Below are positions 29,203 through 40,180 of a stretch of 64,000 bases of DNA, one piece after another (position 1 is the first letter of the stretch; every line of letters starts with the position of its first letter). Made by a program: the position numbers and the translations under genes. The notes under the pieces were generated by a model. It had not been told where the DNA came from and searched no databases. It saw nothing but the letters and a program-made list of their open reading frames with translations. Source of the DNA: Penium margaritaceum (taxonomy: Eukaryota > Streptophyta > Zygnematophyceae > Desmidiales > Peniaceae). The stretch is from the NCBI GenBank assembly GCA_023375785.1, contig SZWC01000569.1, forward strand, positions 53,115-117,114, written 5' to 3'.

Positions 29203-29760
29203 TTACGCTGAATGGAGCATGGATGGTAAACAGGTATGAGTTGTGAGGTAGAACACAGTTTGAGAATCTGGGACACTTGAGCAATTTGTAATCAGCGTTA
29301 AGTGTACTTCGATGTCAAGTGACAGAATGACTGACCACCTACATGCAAGTGTTGAGTTAAAAATGAGATGTAGTCGGAGTCGTTGGGTCGATGGTCGAGT
29401 GACATGTGTGGAGTTGCGTCGTGAGTGGCCAGATCGAGAAGCTACGCCGGGGAATCGGGGGGCTTCAAAGATCGATAGGGAAGATGTGATATGCATCTTT
29501 ATAAATCTCGATGAATCTTGATACGTTGAGAAGTTGACCAGAAGGTCGTGATGCTTCTATTGATTTTCCTCGAAACTTGTCGAAGTTGTCAGAACATGGG
29601 AGAAGGAATCGCTGGAGGGCAAGGGCAGGTGGCTGAATTTCCCTCGATCATCGGAGTAAAAATCAAAGTCTCGACGCGTGGTGGGCTATTTTTCTAATGA
29701 TAAAAACATCCGCTCGGGGAGATAAGGGACTTGCGTACGTCTGTTACATGAAAAATATCA
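29203..29760 (-). repeat. Gypsy E 5' LTR
   Basis: About 558 bp. On the minus strand it opens TGATATTTTTCATG and its other end TGTTACGCTGAATGG matches the LTR ends near 40060 and 15630 in reverse complement. Confidence 0.75.
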
Positions 29761-29765
29761 AGGTT

Positions 29766-30540
29766 TGCGCCTATAAAAGCCTAACATTGTCGATAAATTT
29801 GACTAAAGGGTGTGGGGAAATTGATGTAAATTAGGATACTTCATTGGAACCTTGTGGAAAGTGGTTGAAAGTATCGGAACCTTCAGATTCGAAACACTGA
29901 AGCTCAAGGCAAGTGGCCAAATTCCCTCGGCGGACAGTGTAGAAATGTTGAGGTCAGCACGCGGTGGGTCATGAATGTAAGGAAAAAGATACCCACTCTT
30001 GAAGTTCAGGGACTTGTGTACGTCTAAAACCTAACACTCTCTCCCCATTTAGGCGTAACATCCCAACGTGTTAGCAGACATAGGGTAGAGACACTTTTAG
30101 ATGCCGTCAATAAGATGATCAATGTGTCAGAGGTTGTCATAGGGCTCCAAGCTATTATCTGCAGAGTCCTAACTTTGTCAGTAGACGAGATACTTGGTCA
30201 TTTTTCCACAGTGTTGATGTTCAAGAAATCCTTCAATCGCACACTCCACATCCCTGTCCACTTAGGGAGGAGGCGGAGGAGTGACATCTCAGCCATAGAA
30301 GTTTGCGTTGAAGTCCCGGTAACAGTTGAGGGTACGATCGTGGAATACTCATGGATCACCATGATTTTTCGTACGTGCAATCGAGCAACAACAGGATTTT
30401 GCATTCACTGGATCTCAAACACATCCAGCCATCAGGGTTTGAGCTTCACAAAGTATTTTCCAAAGCAATTGATGCGTGCCGAAGTGAAAAAGCCACGATC
30501 GGCAACACTAAACACGTGATTGCTGCGATGTCAGTATAGT
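29766..30540 (-). mobile_element. 3' end of a second gypsy element of the same family
   Basis: An LTR segment (about 29766-30036, with GGGACTTGTGTACGTCT shared with gypsy E) is followed by a purine tract (minus strand GGGGAGAGAG, 30037-30046). Beyond it is a degraded integrase/chromodomain tail whose minus-strand reading LHVRKIMVIHEYS resembles the HVSKIKHY segment near the chromodomain of gypsy D. Confidence 0.6.
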
Positions 30541-30849
30541 ACCCGCATCAAAGCTGTTTGTGTCTTTGCGAGAGTCTATCGTCTTCCCTCTCAAGCGCTG
30601 GAGAAATCTTGGTGGTGGGTGTTCACAGGGGATACATTGCTCAGACTTTGGAGTCATGTCAGCGTGGCAAGAATCTTGTCATTGAGAGATTGCTAGGACG
30701 CTTCCTATTCTTGTTGCTACTAACATGGCGACACCAACAAGTCAGATGGCCCACTAACAGTCAAGGAGGTGCAAGAAACAGCAGGGGTTAGGCTAGGGGG
30801 ATGCACAACACCTCATAAACTCCAATTTCTTAGTAATACAAAGAGAAAT
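30541..30849. other. Unassigned sequence
   Basis: About 310 bp, probably more of the decayed gypsy interior, but no motif can be supported. Confidence 0.3.
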
Positions 30850-32040
30850 GGAAACTGAAAAGCTTGTAGCACAAACATTAGCTGCTGCACATGGCGGATG
30901 ACATACGTGGCAGTGGCAGCTTGTCGTAAAACTGGCCACTAACCACTATGTTTGCCACAAATTTGTGCACAGGCATCCAAAAGTGACATCATCTGAACTT
31001 ACAGATGCAAAATCATGAGCCAGACACTATGACTGGTCATGTGCATAGGTCTGGTGCTGATTGATGGACCAAAACTCCAAAACATGCAAACCAGACTCAA
31101 GAGCTAGCCCACCAAGAAAACTCCACCAACTGTAGAAAAACTACAAAGCAGCTTAGAAAGCATCCGAGACGTCAAACTAGCTGTTTGAGAGCTGTTGGTG
31201 GGTAAGATCACCACCCTTTCTGCTCTGACGCTAGCTCGGTCCGCATTGGGGATCTACACGAGCATGGATCCGGGCGAGTGGTCACAATATGCTACATGGA
31301 CAAACGGGGACGGCTCACATCACAGCACTCCCCCATGACTTGATGGTATGCATGACCATACATGTGTAAAACTGACAGAGGTACGCAACCGGATGCTCAA
31401 TAGTCCATTCTCACACATCCCACTCTCAGGCACCCTCAGGCAAGGGTGAAGCATGACAGAACAAATGGCCACCATGAGATTTCCACATGCTTGTGCCTTG
31501 GTTAGGAAGTCAGCTCGATGCACATCCATGTTGAATAACATAACGGCGATCACTTGTGGCTCTACAAGATCATGAACAGCAATGTGCTTCACGCATGCAT
31601 GAAACACATCACAATTCTCATCAATGGCAAGAGCACTCTGGTTGTCGCTACGCATAACGACGGAAGTCACAAAACAGACGTAACAACCACACCGCCTCAA
31701 CAGTCCTAGCTTATAGAACAACATAATCGGCACTTAAGGTGGTATGTGTAATGGAACCCAGCTTGTTGCCGCGCCACGACAGAGTGGTTCCACCGAGCAG
31801 GAACACATAGCCTAGCCGACTGCGCCCATCAGAACTCCAAGCCCAGCCGCTGTTTGTGTAGCCGTCAACGACCACCAAACACTGCTGTCAAAAGAATAGT
31901 TTGAGGTACTGTGCGGAAACCACATCTGCACCACTCGTACAACCTCGTGGAGGGCTCTCCTCCCATGATACACCAAGACCTGTGCAAGGAGGTTGACGAC
32001 AAAGGAGATATCGGGTTGTGTGGCCGTGGCCAAGTACCGT
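30850..32040 (-). mobile_element. 3' end of a Ty1/copia element
   Basis: Minus-strand copia pol end: PDISFVVNLLAQ followed by RNase H motifs SDNQSALAIDEN, FHACVKHIAVHDLVE and RADFLTKA (31320-32033). A polypurine tract comes next (minus strand ATGGGGGAG, 31329-31337), then a probable LTR starting TGCTGTGATG and running left from about 31328 to an uncertain end near 30850. No partner LTR or upstream domains seen. Degraded, several breaks. Confidence 0.7.
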
Positions 32041-32200
32041 ACTGAAACTCATGTTTGTGTAAAGCAATTATTTAGGTTTGCCCTTGTGTTCCTTACATAG
32101 TTGCAAAGCGTTTGGGGGAATCACTCATGAATTTACCTATATGTGTTAACACGTTCTTTTCCCACGTTGTTGTCACTTGAATTGTGAAAGTGCTGGGTTC
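32041..32200. other. Junction sequence between copia fragment and gypsy D
   Basis: About 160 bp without a recognisable feature. Confidence 0.3.
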
Positions 32201-33257
32201 ACAAACACGTTCACTTGGACTTCAGCTCAGACCCAAGTAAGTTGGACGCTCGCAAGGCACTGGGCATGGGGGATAATGGATGATCTAACTGTGGGCTGTG
32301 TTTTTGCACTCAAACACCCAACCTCGGACTTCAAGTAGCAAGGATGACGTTGCAAATGCCAAGGAGGTACGGGCGATGGGTGAGTTTAGTTTTCAGGCAT
32401 TTATTGATTGAGTACCCCCCTTGGGCGATCAGAAAAGAGGATCCAGAGGAGAATATGAAAAGTACTCAAGTGCATTGTGAAAAGTGAACGAATTTGAGTT
32501 TCGGTACGGTACATCAAAGAGCCAATGAGGCGCAAGTTCAAGGTCATGTCCATTGTCTCCCTCAACTGTATTGGTCATCCACCTTCAAGGCATCCTGCCC
32601 GCCAGGTGTGACAGGGGTGGAGGCTGCTGGAACTGCATCAAGGAGGTCAACAAATTGCTCCGCTACAATGCGAGCGTAACATGCCTGGTGCTGCAAGAGT
32701 GTTACAAGCAAGCATTATAACTGCAGACAATCCGGGCATATTGTAGCCAAATTCCCTATGCTGTACAATCCAAAGAGGGGAGTGATGGTGTGGAGGGACA
32801 AACACGGTAGGGCACTTCCTCCCTGCAAAAAACCTGATGGGTTTCCTGCCTAGCCTCCCCATACTCATGGACTTCATCAATTGACAGGCACCAGAGGACG
32901 AGGGAGCTGCATAGCTTATAACAATCCCCTCAGGACCTCTGTGTCCACCGGGGGTTCAGTGGTTCAACCCTGATGAAATTTTTGAAAGAGAATAGAGTGT
33001 GAGGGCACGAGCAGCATCCCACTTCGACTTTCAATGAATAGTATCTTGGCGAAGCCCACGCATCCATCTCCTTCCTCCAGATGCTACAGAATTACCCCAA
33101 GGCACGACATGATGTCCATTAGGTGAGGTGTCCATGTGCAATTAGGGGTAAGGTGGTTAGGATCACGCCAGGTGTGAGAGGACACAAGGGCACAAGTAGT
33201 GGATAGCAGGATATCACAGGGCCTGAATCAAGTGACAGTGAGGTTTTTGGTCACAAT

Positions 33258-34080
33258 ATGAACACATCCCATCTACCGCAGTTGCACGAAGAGCCTCGAG
33301 ACAATCTTTACCATGCGGACGATGATACATTCTTAGCCGTCCAGGAAGATGATGGACGGTGGACGGTGGTGACGGGCAGAGCATTTGTTCCCATTGGCTG
33401 CTTGGTCACACTCCTTGATATTGGCTCTCCTAGCACCACCTTTACCATCCTGACTGACGAGAAGATGAAATGGAACATTCCTATGCAGGTTTCCATGTAT
33501 CGCTACATTAACGTCAATTTCTAGGCTTCTACCACCCTGGGAGTGATCCACCTTGTCCTGATTACAATCGTACGACTGATGCACACCGTTTTTTCACAGG
33601 TGACTGATACCAATGGCTACATTGGCCTCATTGACAACAAGTTTTTCACACCCATGGCTGCCACAATTGACTACGGATAGGAAGCCTTGTACATCCAGCT
33701 GGCTGGTGGGGAATCCAACGCCATTAAGATATGCATTGAACTCATTTCTCCACGACCTCAGCCACTCACCACTCCAGCGGGCTTGCTTAACGTAATCATC
33801 ACCAACCTGGCAGCTGAGCAGCAGAGGTCAGAGCAACGGTGGGCCCACATCCCGATGCATGTCATCAAAGGAACTGAGGAGGAAGCCATTGATGAAAGCC
33901 AAGATCAAGGCAATGGCTAAGACCTGGCTGTACGTCCACTTTCTGACCACTACAGAATGGGATGAGGTAGCTGACGTGGTCTCCCAACACGTCCGGGTAT
34001 TTGCTGTGGAACTACCAAACTGAACTCCATCAGCACGCTCCATGTTCTTGACACGGGCGCAACCAGGCCTGAGGCACTGA
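33258..34080 (+). pseudogene. Gypsy D gag-end/protease region
   Basis: Forward reading with DNLYHADDDTFLAVQEDDGR, AFVPIGCLVTLL and LAAEQQRSEQRWAHIPMHV. It lies upstream of the reverse transcriptase and downstream of the knuckle. I cannot point to a retropepsin active site, so the assignment rests on position. Confidence 0.5.
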
Positions 34081-34680
34081 AGATCCGGTGATTCAACCCC
34101 GGCACCGAAAAGGAGATTGCAAAGCAACTGGACATGCTGGAAGCTACTGGCAACATCAAAGTTGCCGCATCAACCTGGCTGAAAAACATCGTCATGGTGC
34201 CAAAACCAGACTCCAAATGGCACATGGGCATCGACTAGCAACCCATGCCTTCGGTTGAGGGTATTCTACATGTAGCAGCTGGATCCATCGTCCACAGCAA
34301 GCTCAATGTCCAGGCGGTGTACCATGCCATAGACATGGAGGCCACATCGGCTCTAAATACCGGATTCGTGGGAGCAGGCAAGCAGTAAGTGTTCCGCCAA
34401 ATGCCATTCCAATTGAAAAATTCCAAGGCCACCTTTCAACGACTCGTGAACAAGATTTGTGCAGTTTGCAATTTTTCCCAATGATACATTGACAATATCC
34501 TGATTATCTCTGCATCCCCCATCCACCACTTGACGCAGATTTGCGAGATCCTACAACGTCTGTCTGCCATTAGCCTCAAGAAAAAATCCAGCAAGTGCGT
34601 TTTTGGCACAGATGAGTTGGAATTCTTCCACATCTTTCTCTCCATACATAGCATCTGCATCAACCTCTAGAATATTGAGA
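34080..34680 (+). pseudogene. Gypsy D reverse transcriptase region
   Basis: Ty3/gypsy motifs: KQLDMLEATGNIKVAASTWL, VPKPDSKWHMGID, VFRQMPFQLKNSKATFQRLV, a YIDNILIIS catalytic-box region and KKKSSKCVFGTDELEFF. Fossil copy. Confidence 0.82.
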
Positions 34681-34849
34681 TCATCTTCCGATGGGAAGTT
34701 CCCCAACCCCCTGCACAAGTTTGGCATTTTGTGGAGTTTGTGGTTTTTCATTGATGGTTCGTCAACGGCTTTGCTACCATTGCACGGCCATTACGCACCA
34801 TCCAAGCTGTTTCTCCGAGTATTTTTTATGGGGAGATGGGGCAGTTGAG

Positions 34850-35230
34850 GCATTCCACATCCTCAAGCAACAACTCCATGATTCCCCTGTTTCGGACGTC
34901 CCAGATTTTGGTAAACCCTTTTCACAAGCCAGAGATTGGTCCAAGGAAGGATTGGGAGCCGCACTTGCACAGAAAGATGAAAAGAAATGAGGGAAGGTTG
35001 CGTCATTCGACAGCTGGGTCACCACCATCACGGAGGTTGCCTATCCAGAACTTCCATCATTACCTCAAACTGGACCCCCATTCACACTCACGGATCACAA
35101 GGTGCTCGAGTGGGTCATGACCACTCCGAACCATGCCAGGGTCCTCACCAAGTGGTCGCTGCTGCTATGGGTACACGACATCACCATCGAATACCGGCTC
35201 GGCATGTCACACAGGTGTACGGATGCCCTC
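34850..35230 (+). pseudogene. Gypsy D RNase H region
   Basis: Motifs SKEGLGAALAQKDEK, VAYPELPSLPQTGPPF, LTDHKVLEWVMTTPNHARVL and KWSLLLWVHDITIEYRLGMS, the usual Ty3/gypsy RNase H order. Fossil copy. Confidence 0.8.
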
Positions 35231-35869
35231 AATTGACCAAAAACATTGACTGCCGCTTCACCAAGGCCATCGGAGGAGGCTATGCAGTACATGATGCAGC
35301 CGGTAGAAATTTGTGGCTTTCTATGACATTGCAATTGGCATCTTCTAAGGCCGCATGGTCTGTCCCAGGTGTCATACATGTTTTCACCGGGCCTACTACA
35401 AGCCTGCGCACAACGGGAATGCGACCTGTAACAATTGTTTCATAGTGAATGCTTAGGAAAGCTGAGGAAGGCTTCTGGTCCGGGGATGGAGGAAATCCTG
35501 TGAAGGCGGCAGACTCAGCTGCGGATCAAGGAGCCACACGTATGCCCACATACCAGACTAGATGACAGAGGACCAATGAACCTGCCTCAACCTCAGCAAA
35601 CCTTGACACCTCCAGGGTTGTTGAGATCCCATCACCAATTGTTGAGCAGGATCTACTGTGCTGCGAGCAACTGCCAAAGGAAAACACTGGCAGCCGCAAG
35701 ATATCTATGTGCTACTTACATATTGACAGCGAGGTCACGCCGGCTGATGGTATCCTTCTCCGCTTCGACATCCCGGACAAGATGGAGATCCATTGTATGG
35801 AACCCACCATGGAAGCATGGCCCACCCCAACTTTCCACGATGCTCAAGGTTAGGAGTCTCCTAACGGGC

Positions 35870-36110
35870 CATCGACACCATCAGCCCTATCAGCCACATT
35901 GGTGTCATCAGCCCCATCAGCCCCATCGGTCCCATCTCCGCAATCAGCCCCATCAACCACATCAGTGCCATCAATCTAATCAGCCCCGTCAGCCCCATCG
36001 GTCCGGTCTGCACCATCAGCCATTTTAGCCCCATCAGTTCCATTGGTCCCACCAGCGCCACCAGGGCCATCAGCCCCATCAGCACAATTGGCCCCACTTG
36101 GGCCTTCTGC
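35870..36110 (+). repeat. (CATCAGCCC)n-type tandem repeat in gypsy D
   Basis: About 240 bp of 9-15-bp units based on CATCAGCCCCATCAGCC and CATCGGTCC, encoding Ser/Ala/Pro or His/Gln/Pro repeats by frame. It is the reverse complement of the GATGAGGC repeat of gypsy E in sequence type. Confidence 0.85.
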
Positions 36111-36155
36111 TCCCTACACCCCTCGTAAGCCCATTGCACCTGAGAACGGTGCATC

Positions 36156-36548
36156 CTAGCTGAGGACCCGGCCGGTGGGACAGCAGAATCTGAAGGGGGA
36201 TGCATGGAAGAGGACTGGGGAGCTGATGAGCTCCAGAAGACACAAGCTGCCGTTTGGCTTGATCTGACATAATGCAGTCACTTGTTGGAATATCTTTGCC
36301 TTCGAACTACTAACACCCAGTGGGGTGAGGAGTAGAGGAAGCTTGTGAGAATTCAAGCTTAGAAATAATTTTGGTGTGACAGGACCATGTACCACCACGT
36401 GTCTATACATGCTAGGGATAGAGTTGTGCCACTGATCACAAATCGGGCGGCTATCATGCAGCGGTATCATGCCATGGCTACGCATTTCAGCTTGGAGGAG
36501 ATGACGTGTTCGGTTGTCGATAAACATTTTGGCGTTTAGATGAATCAT
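36156..36548 (-). other. Unidentified ORF, leftward, starting with a FIDNRTR motif
   Basis: 130-codon frame beginning MIHLNAKMFIDNRTRHLLQA. No known domain. It starts 542 bp from a rightward ORF whose first residues carry the same FIDNRTR motif, so the two ORFs diverge. The second half overlaps gypsy D flank, so the true extent is doubtful. It could be part of an unknown inserted element or a chance frame. Confidence 0.3.
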
Positions 36549-37125
36549 AGTGATCTACACTTGCACCTTTGCCATATTCTTTCATCTGTTTTTCATCCAT
36601 GCCAGTTTTCGCGCTTTTGTTCTTTCATGGATGAATTTCAACGATGGGAAAGTGCGACGGTGAGTTTGAACCCGGCCCGCCTCGGGGTTTGCACCGATGC
36701 GCACCCACCTCCTGCCCCCAAAGGCGATCCGGACTCGGTTCAACGGTTTGCATTTCACTGTTCAAAGTTTAACTTTCAGACAAAAACGGATCGACAAATG
36801 GATTGCCGACGGATTAATCGAAGACATAATTCGTAAGATGTTTTAATGCTTGAGTCTTTCAACCACGGAATTAGTAGTGCGCTTCGGGATTGGGGGCTTT
36901 CATTCAGCAGTTTCAGTGAAAGGTTGCATCCTCAAAGGTGCCGAAGTGAGATATGAAAGGGTGAACAAGCTCGTAGAAAAGTTTAAACTTTTCGCACATT
37001 CCTCGCACGGTTGCAACCTCTCGCAACAATCTGCGAGCTCTTGCTAATGACCACATCACTTCGCAGACTCAATCTCCCACCGCCAGGTCATTGATGAATA
37101 CTGAATTCATCGACAACCGAACACG
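36505..37125. repeat. Widely spaced 17-bp perfect inverted repeat
   Basis: CGTGTTCGGTTGTCGAT at 36505-36521 and its exact reverse complement at 37109-37125, about 590 bp apart. No target duplication is visible outside the arms. Confidence 0.7.
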
Positions 37126-37510
37126 GCAAGAATCTCTTGCTTCTCTCTCCTCACTTTTGGTGGAACAAAATGAGCCCAGAAATGCAGGCATGGATAGGAA
37201 TATGTGCCACATGCCTGGAATGAAGCGTAATATTTCTGTTGGAGCCAACATCCGGCTAATTGTGGTAGACGTGCCCTTCCACCAGGTCGCCATCAACGAT
37301 GTCGAAGATTTGCCTGCTCGCACAAGCAAAAAGAATGTGCAGGAAAGCATCAACGCCTTCATCACAGATGATGATGCCAAAGTTTTCAGCAACAATAAAA
37401 GAAAACAGGCTGCCCCATTCTTTTCACCAATGCATCCTCACCAGACGCGGGCCATGCGGCGTGCCGCCAGGTCACCTATTTTTTGCGCTACAACAATTAG
37501 GGGTCAATAG
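37091..37510 (+). other. Unidentified ORF, rightward, FIDNRTR motif
   Basis: 139-codon frame starting MMNTEFIDNRTRQESLAS and continuing with a composition unlike retroelement pol (NISVGANIRLIVVDVPFHQV, AINDVEDLPARTSKKNVQES). I recognise no family. It lies inside gypsy D, between the repeat spacer and the integrase end, so it is probably part of an insertion or a captured fragment. It may also be an exon-like piece. Confidence 0.35.
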
Positions 37511-37579
37511 GTTCTTTTTTTATACAACCCCCGGCCGTTGGGCTTGTTCAGCGATTCAACTAGACCCTTGAATGAAGTT

Positions 37580-38420
37580 TGAAGAAACATGCAGACATAA
37601 ATTCCAAGGTTTGGCCAAATTTCATCACGTTTGTCCCATTGTGGTACAACAGCAGTGTCCATGGAATCACCACATTATTCTCTGTCTACCTGGTATACAG
37701 CCATCACCCCACTCCCTCCTCCAGTTTCATTATCAGGAGACGGAGCATATTCATACTGACAAAGGAGGGGATGATGTCCATGTGCAAAGTTGTCGACCGT
37801 CGAACACGCATAAAACCCGACGACTTACACTACAAAGAGCAAAATCATGTTCAAAGTGATTTATAAGAAAATGTTCACCACACCGGCTGGACTACAAAGC
37901 CAAAGCAAATTTTCTGCAGTTGACATCCAGCGACAAGAATTTTCTAGCGTCTGATAGGAAGCACACCACATCCTTGCAAAGACACAACCAACAACGAAAT
38001 GACCAGCGGATTGACATCGTAGCAACAATGTATTCAGCGCTGGCGACTGCTTCCTACTCAGGTTAGCAAAAAATCAAGATACATGGACAAGACTTCACGA
38101 AGCTCAAACATCGATGGTTGGAGCCGTTGGAGATTGCGCAGATGCAAAACCCGGTTGTCGCTTGACTTTGCTTACCAGACAACATGGCGATCCATCCAGT
38201 CTTCCATGTTAGCAAGATCAAGCACTACCCGGATCCCAGCAAGAAACTCCCCAATAGAGATGTCGCTCCTCCACCTCTAATCCAAGTGGACAGGGATGTA
38301 GAGTACGATCGAGGACATCCTTGGCCACCAACACCATGAAAAATGACCGTGTCTCTGGTCAAGTGGCAGAGCTACGACGTCGCGCACAATAGCTGGGAAT
38401 CGGACGATGACTATTGAGGC
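37580..38420 (+). pseudogene. Gypsy D integrase end and chromodomain-like tail
   Basis: Contains the integrase segment resembling AEFAYNSSVH (here PLWYNSSVHGITTLF), then HPVFHVSKIKHYPDPSKKLP, a run of VDRDVEYDRGHPW and VSLVKWQSYDVAHNSWE, the aromatic-rich pattern of gypsy chromodomains. Such tails are known to steer integration to marked chromatin. Fossil copy. Confidence 0.72.
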
Positions 38421-38450
38421 ATCGATCATCTAATAGATGATCGATGCCTC
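38416..38450. repeat. Perfect palindrome, 17-bp arms, 1-nt centre
   Basis: GAGGCATCGATCATCTA-a-TAGATGATCGATGCCTC, followed by a further direct copy of TAATAGATGATCGAT. Located between the chromodomain region and the polypurine tract of gypsy D. Confidence 0.9.
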
Positions 38451-38528
38451 TAATAGATGATCGATAGTGTCACTGGCATACATTTGCTGATTCCCAAAGA
38501 TTTTTTGTATAACAGGGGGACGTTTTTA

Positions 38529-39095
38529 TGTTCTAGACGTAACAATTCATGACATAAAAGTTCACAAGTCCCTTAATCCCGCATGTAGGTATTTTTTCGG
38601 TTCATTTGTGGCCCAGTAAGCGTTGACCTGAGGAATTTTAAGTCGCTCGGATGAGGTCATTTTGGCCATCTGTCCCAAAATCCAGTGTTTCGTTCGCGAA
38701 GACTCTTGCACATTCGTCCACTTTCTAAAACGGTTGACAGAAGTGTCACAGACCGTATCGGTATTTGATACTAGTCACTTGGGGTTTCATTTGCGCTATG
38801 CTTTTATAAAGACGTGACTTTACATTCTCAAAATGCCCCAAGCTTTGGTGGAGTTTCTTGAAGCGACCACATCCGACGGGACGTTGTATGCGTCACTCGA
38901 CTCAATCATCCAAGACCCAATATTTGCCTTGTTACGTCTCTTGCTATTGAACATATGCACTTAACATGACCGACAATTGCCATTGAAGTACACTCATTGC
39001 TGAATACACAAAAAACAAAGTGTTCCAATTCCTCTCATCGTCTTTTGCTCTTGACCTCATCCTTGTGAACCACGCATGTTCCGCTCAGTGCAACA
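38529..39095 (+). repeat. Gypsy D 3' LTR
   Basis: About 567 bp, TGTTCTAGACG...GTGCAACA, preceded by the purine tract AACAGGGGGACG. Shares CACAAGTCCC, GCGTTGACC and AGTTTCTTGAAGCGA with the LTR at about 39490-40064. Confidence 0.75.
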
Positions 39096-39489
39096 CCCAT
39101 CTGGTTACATGAATCAACCTCAGCGGCTGAACAAATATTCAACACTCGAGAGAAGCTGGCCATTCGCAATGGAGTGAACAAAAAAAATATTTGTTGGGAT
39201 TGATGATGGTAGTGACGTAGGCAAAATTCAAACTTGTTGGATCGCAGGTCTCGTTTCCTCCTTCATGGTCCCAACGGAGCAAGACGGCATGAACCGGCCA
39301 CCCAAAAAACATAGGAATTCAGTAGTACAAAGTGACATCCCTTGTCCAGATATCACCATTGGCACGGCCTACCGTGTGTACATTTTTGTTTCACTTGGAC
39401 GATTAGGATTGAAAAGATAGGGGGACGGATCAAACTGGAGGTCATTGATTATTAGGCGCTTGTCTTTGCTACCAACATTTTCTGTCATC
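39096..39489. other. Unassigned sequence between gypsy D and gypsy A LTRs
   Basis: About 390 bp without recognisable coding. It may be a decayed part of either element. Confidence 0.35.
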
Positions 39490-40064
39490 GTGTGTCATGG
39501 CGAGTGGTTAAGACATCGCTGTTATTTCCTAGATGTTCACGAGTTCCTGAACACTAGAAGTGGCATTTATGCCACTACATCCATGGCCCGGCGCGCATTG
39601 ACCTTAAGACTTGTACGTTCTTTGGCCGATGGCATTTTGCTCACCTGTCCCGACCTCCTTTGTTTTGCTCCTGAAGGTTCTGAAACACTCGACATCGTCC
39701 TAGAATGGTCGACAGAAGATTCGCTAGCTGTATAGATGTTTTGATAATCTTTGGTTGTCTTCTTGATGACGTTGGAATTTCATGAACTCACGCCTCAATA
39801 TTCTTGAAACCCACAACTTTTCAACAGAGTTTCTTGAAGCGATTGTTCACATTGCGGTGTTGCATGCATCCATCAACACAAGCGGTCACAGCCCAATACA
39901 TGCCTCATTGTGTTTCTTGAAATTGTATATATATGCGTGACATGATGGACACTTGTCATAAAAGAACACTTACGACTCGATCTGAAACGTCCTTATTATT
40001 CGAATAATCTTCTGTTTTGTATCTCATCTCTCTGACCCATCCATGTTTCGCTCAGCGTGATGCT
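39490..40064 (+). repeat. Gypsy A 5' LTR (approximate left end)
   Basis: Related to the gypsy D LTR: shared GCGCATTGACC / GCGTTGACC, GAGTTTCTTGAAGCGA and the end CATGTTTCGCTCAGCGTGA. The start is uncertain by some tens of bases. Confidence 0.65.
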
Positions 40065-40076
40065 TGGTATGAGCAC
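40065..40076 (+). other. Gypsy A primer binding site (degenerate)
   Basis: TGGTATGAGCAC directly after the LTR, a diverged form of TGGTATCAGAGC. Confidence 0.6.
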
Positions 40077-40180
40077 GCAGTGGCGCTAGAGGAATAAGCG
40101 ACACATCAACTACGAGGTGAAAACCTCGTACAGTTCTTCAGTGCATCTCCCCTGTTCAAGAATTCCTTGACCTCTTAAAA

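Larger units (their letters stand above)
25370..29760 (-). mobile_element. Gypsy E: Ty3/gypsy LTR retrotransposon, degraded
   Basis: Minus-strand element. Recognisable parts in order are the 5' LTR (29203-29760), gag (about 28900-27800), protease/spacer, reverse transcriptase and RNase H, then a polypurine tract and 3' LTR. The LTRs match over their shared part (CTTCAAA(G/A)ATC, GCATCTTTA, TCTCGAT, GGAGAAGGAATCG-like). I did not recognise an integrase. It has many breaks and looks old. Its gag and LTR are related to gypsy A, gypsy D and the fragments at 15360 and 29766, so this is one large family in the window. Confidence 0.82.
32200..39095 (+). mobile_element. Gypsy D: degraded Ty3/gypsy element with chromodomain-type tail
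   Basis: Plus-strand element. Recognisable parts: a gag nucleocapsid segment near 32700 (YNCRQSGHIVAKFP), a protease-region frame at 33250-34080, reverse transcriptase (34080-34680), RNase H (about 34850-35230), a CATCAGCCC-repeat spacer (35870-36110), an integrase end (37580-37880), a chromodomain-like tail (38070-38420), a purine tract and a 3' LTR (38529-39095). I did not find its 5' LTR. Between the spacer and the integrase end is a segment of different character (36290-37560). Many breaks, old. Confidence 0.75.

Noticed and set aside
36661-36690. B-box-like GGTTCAAAC on the minus strand
   Set aside because: No A box or tRNA fold upstream.
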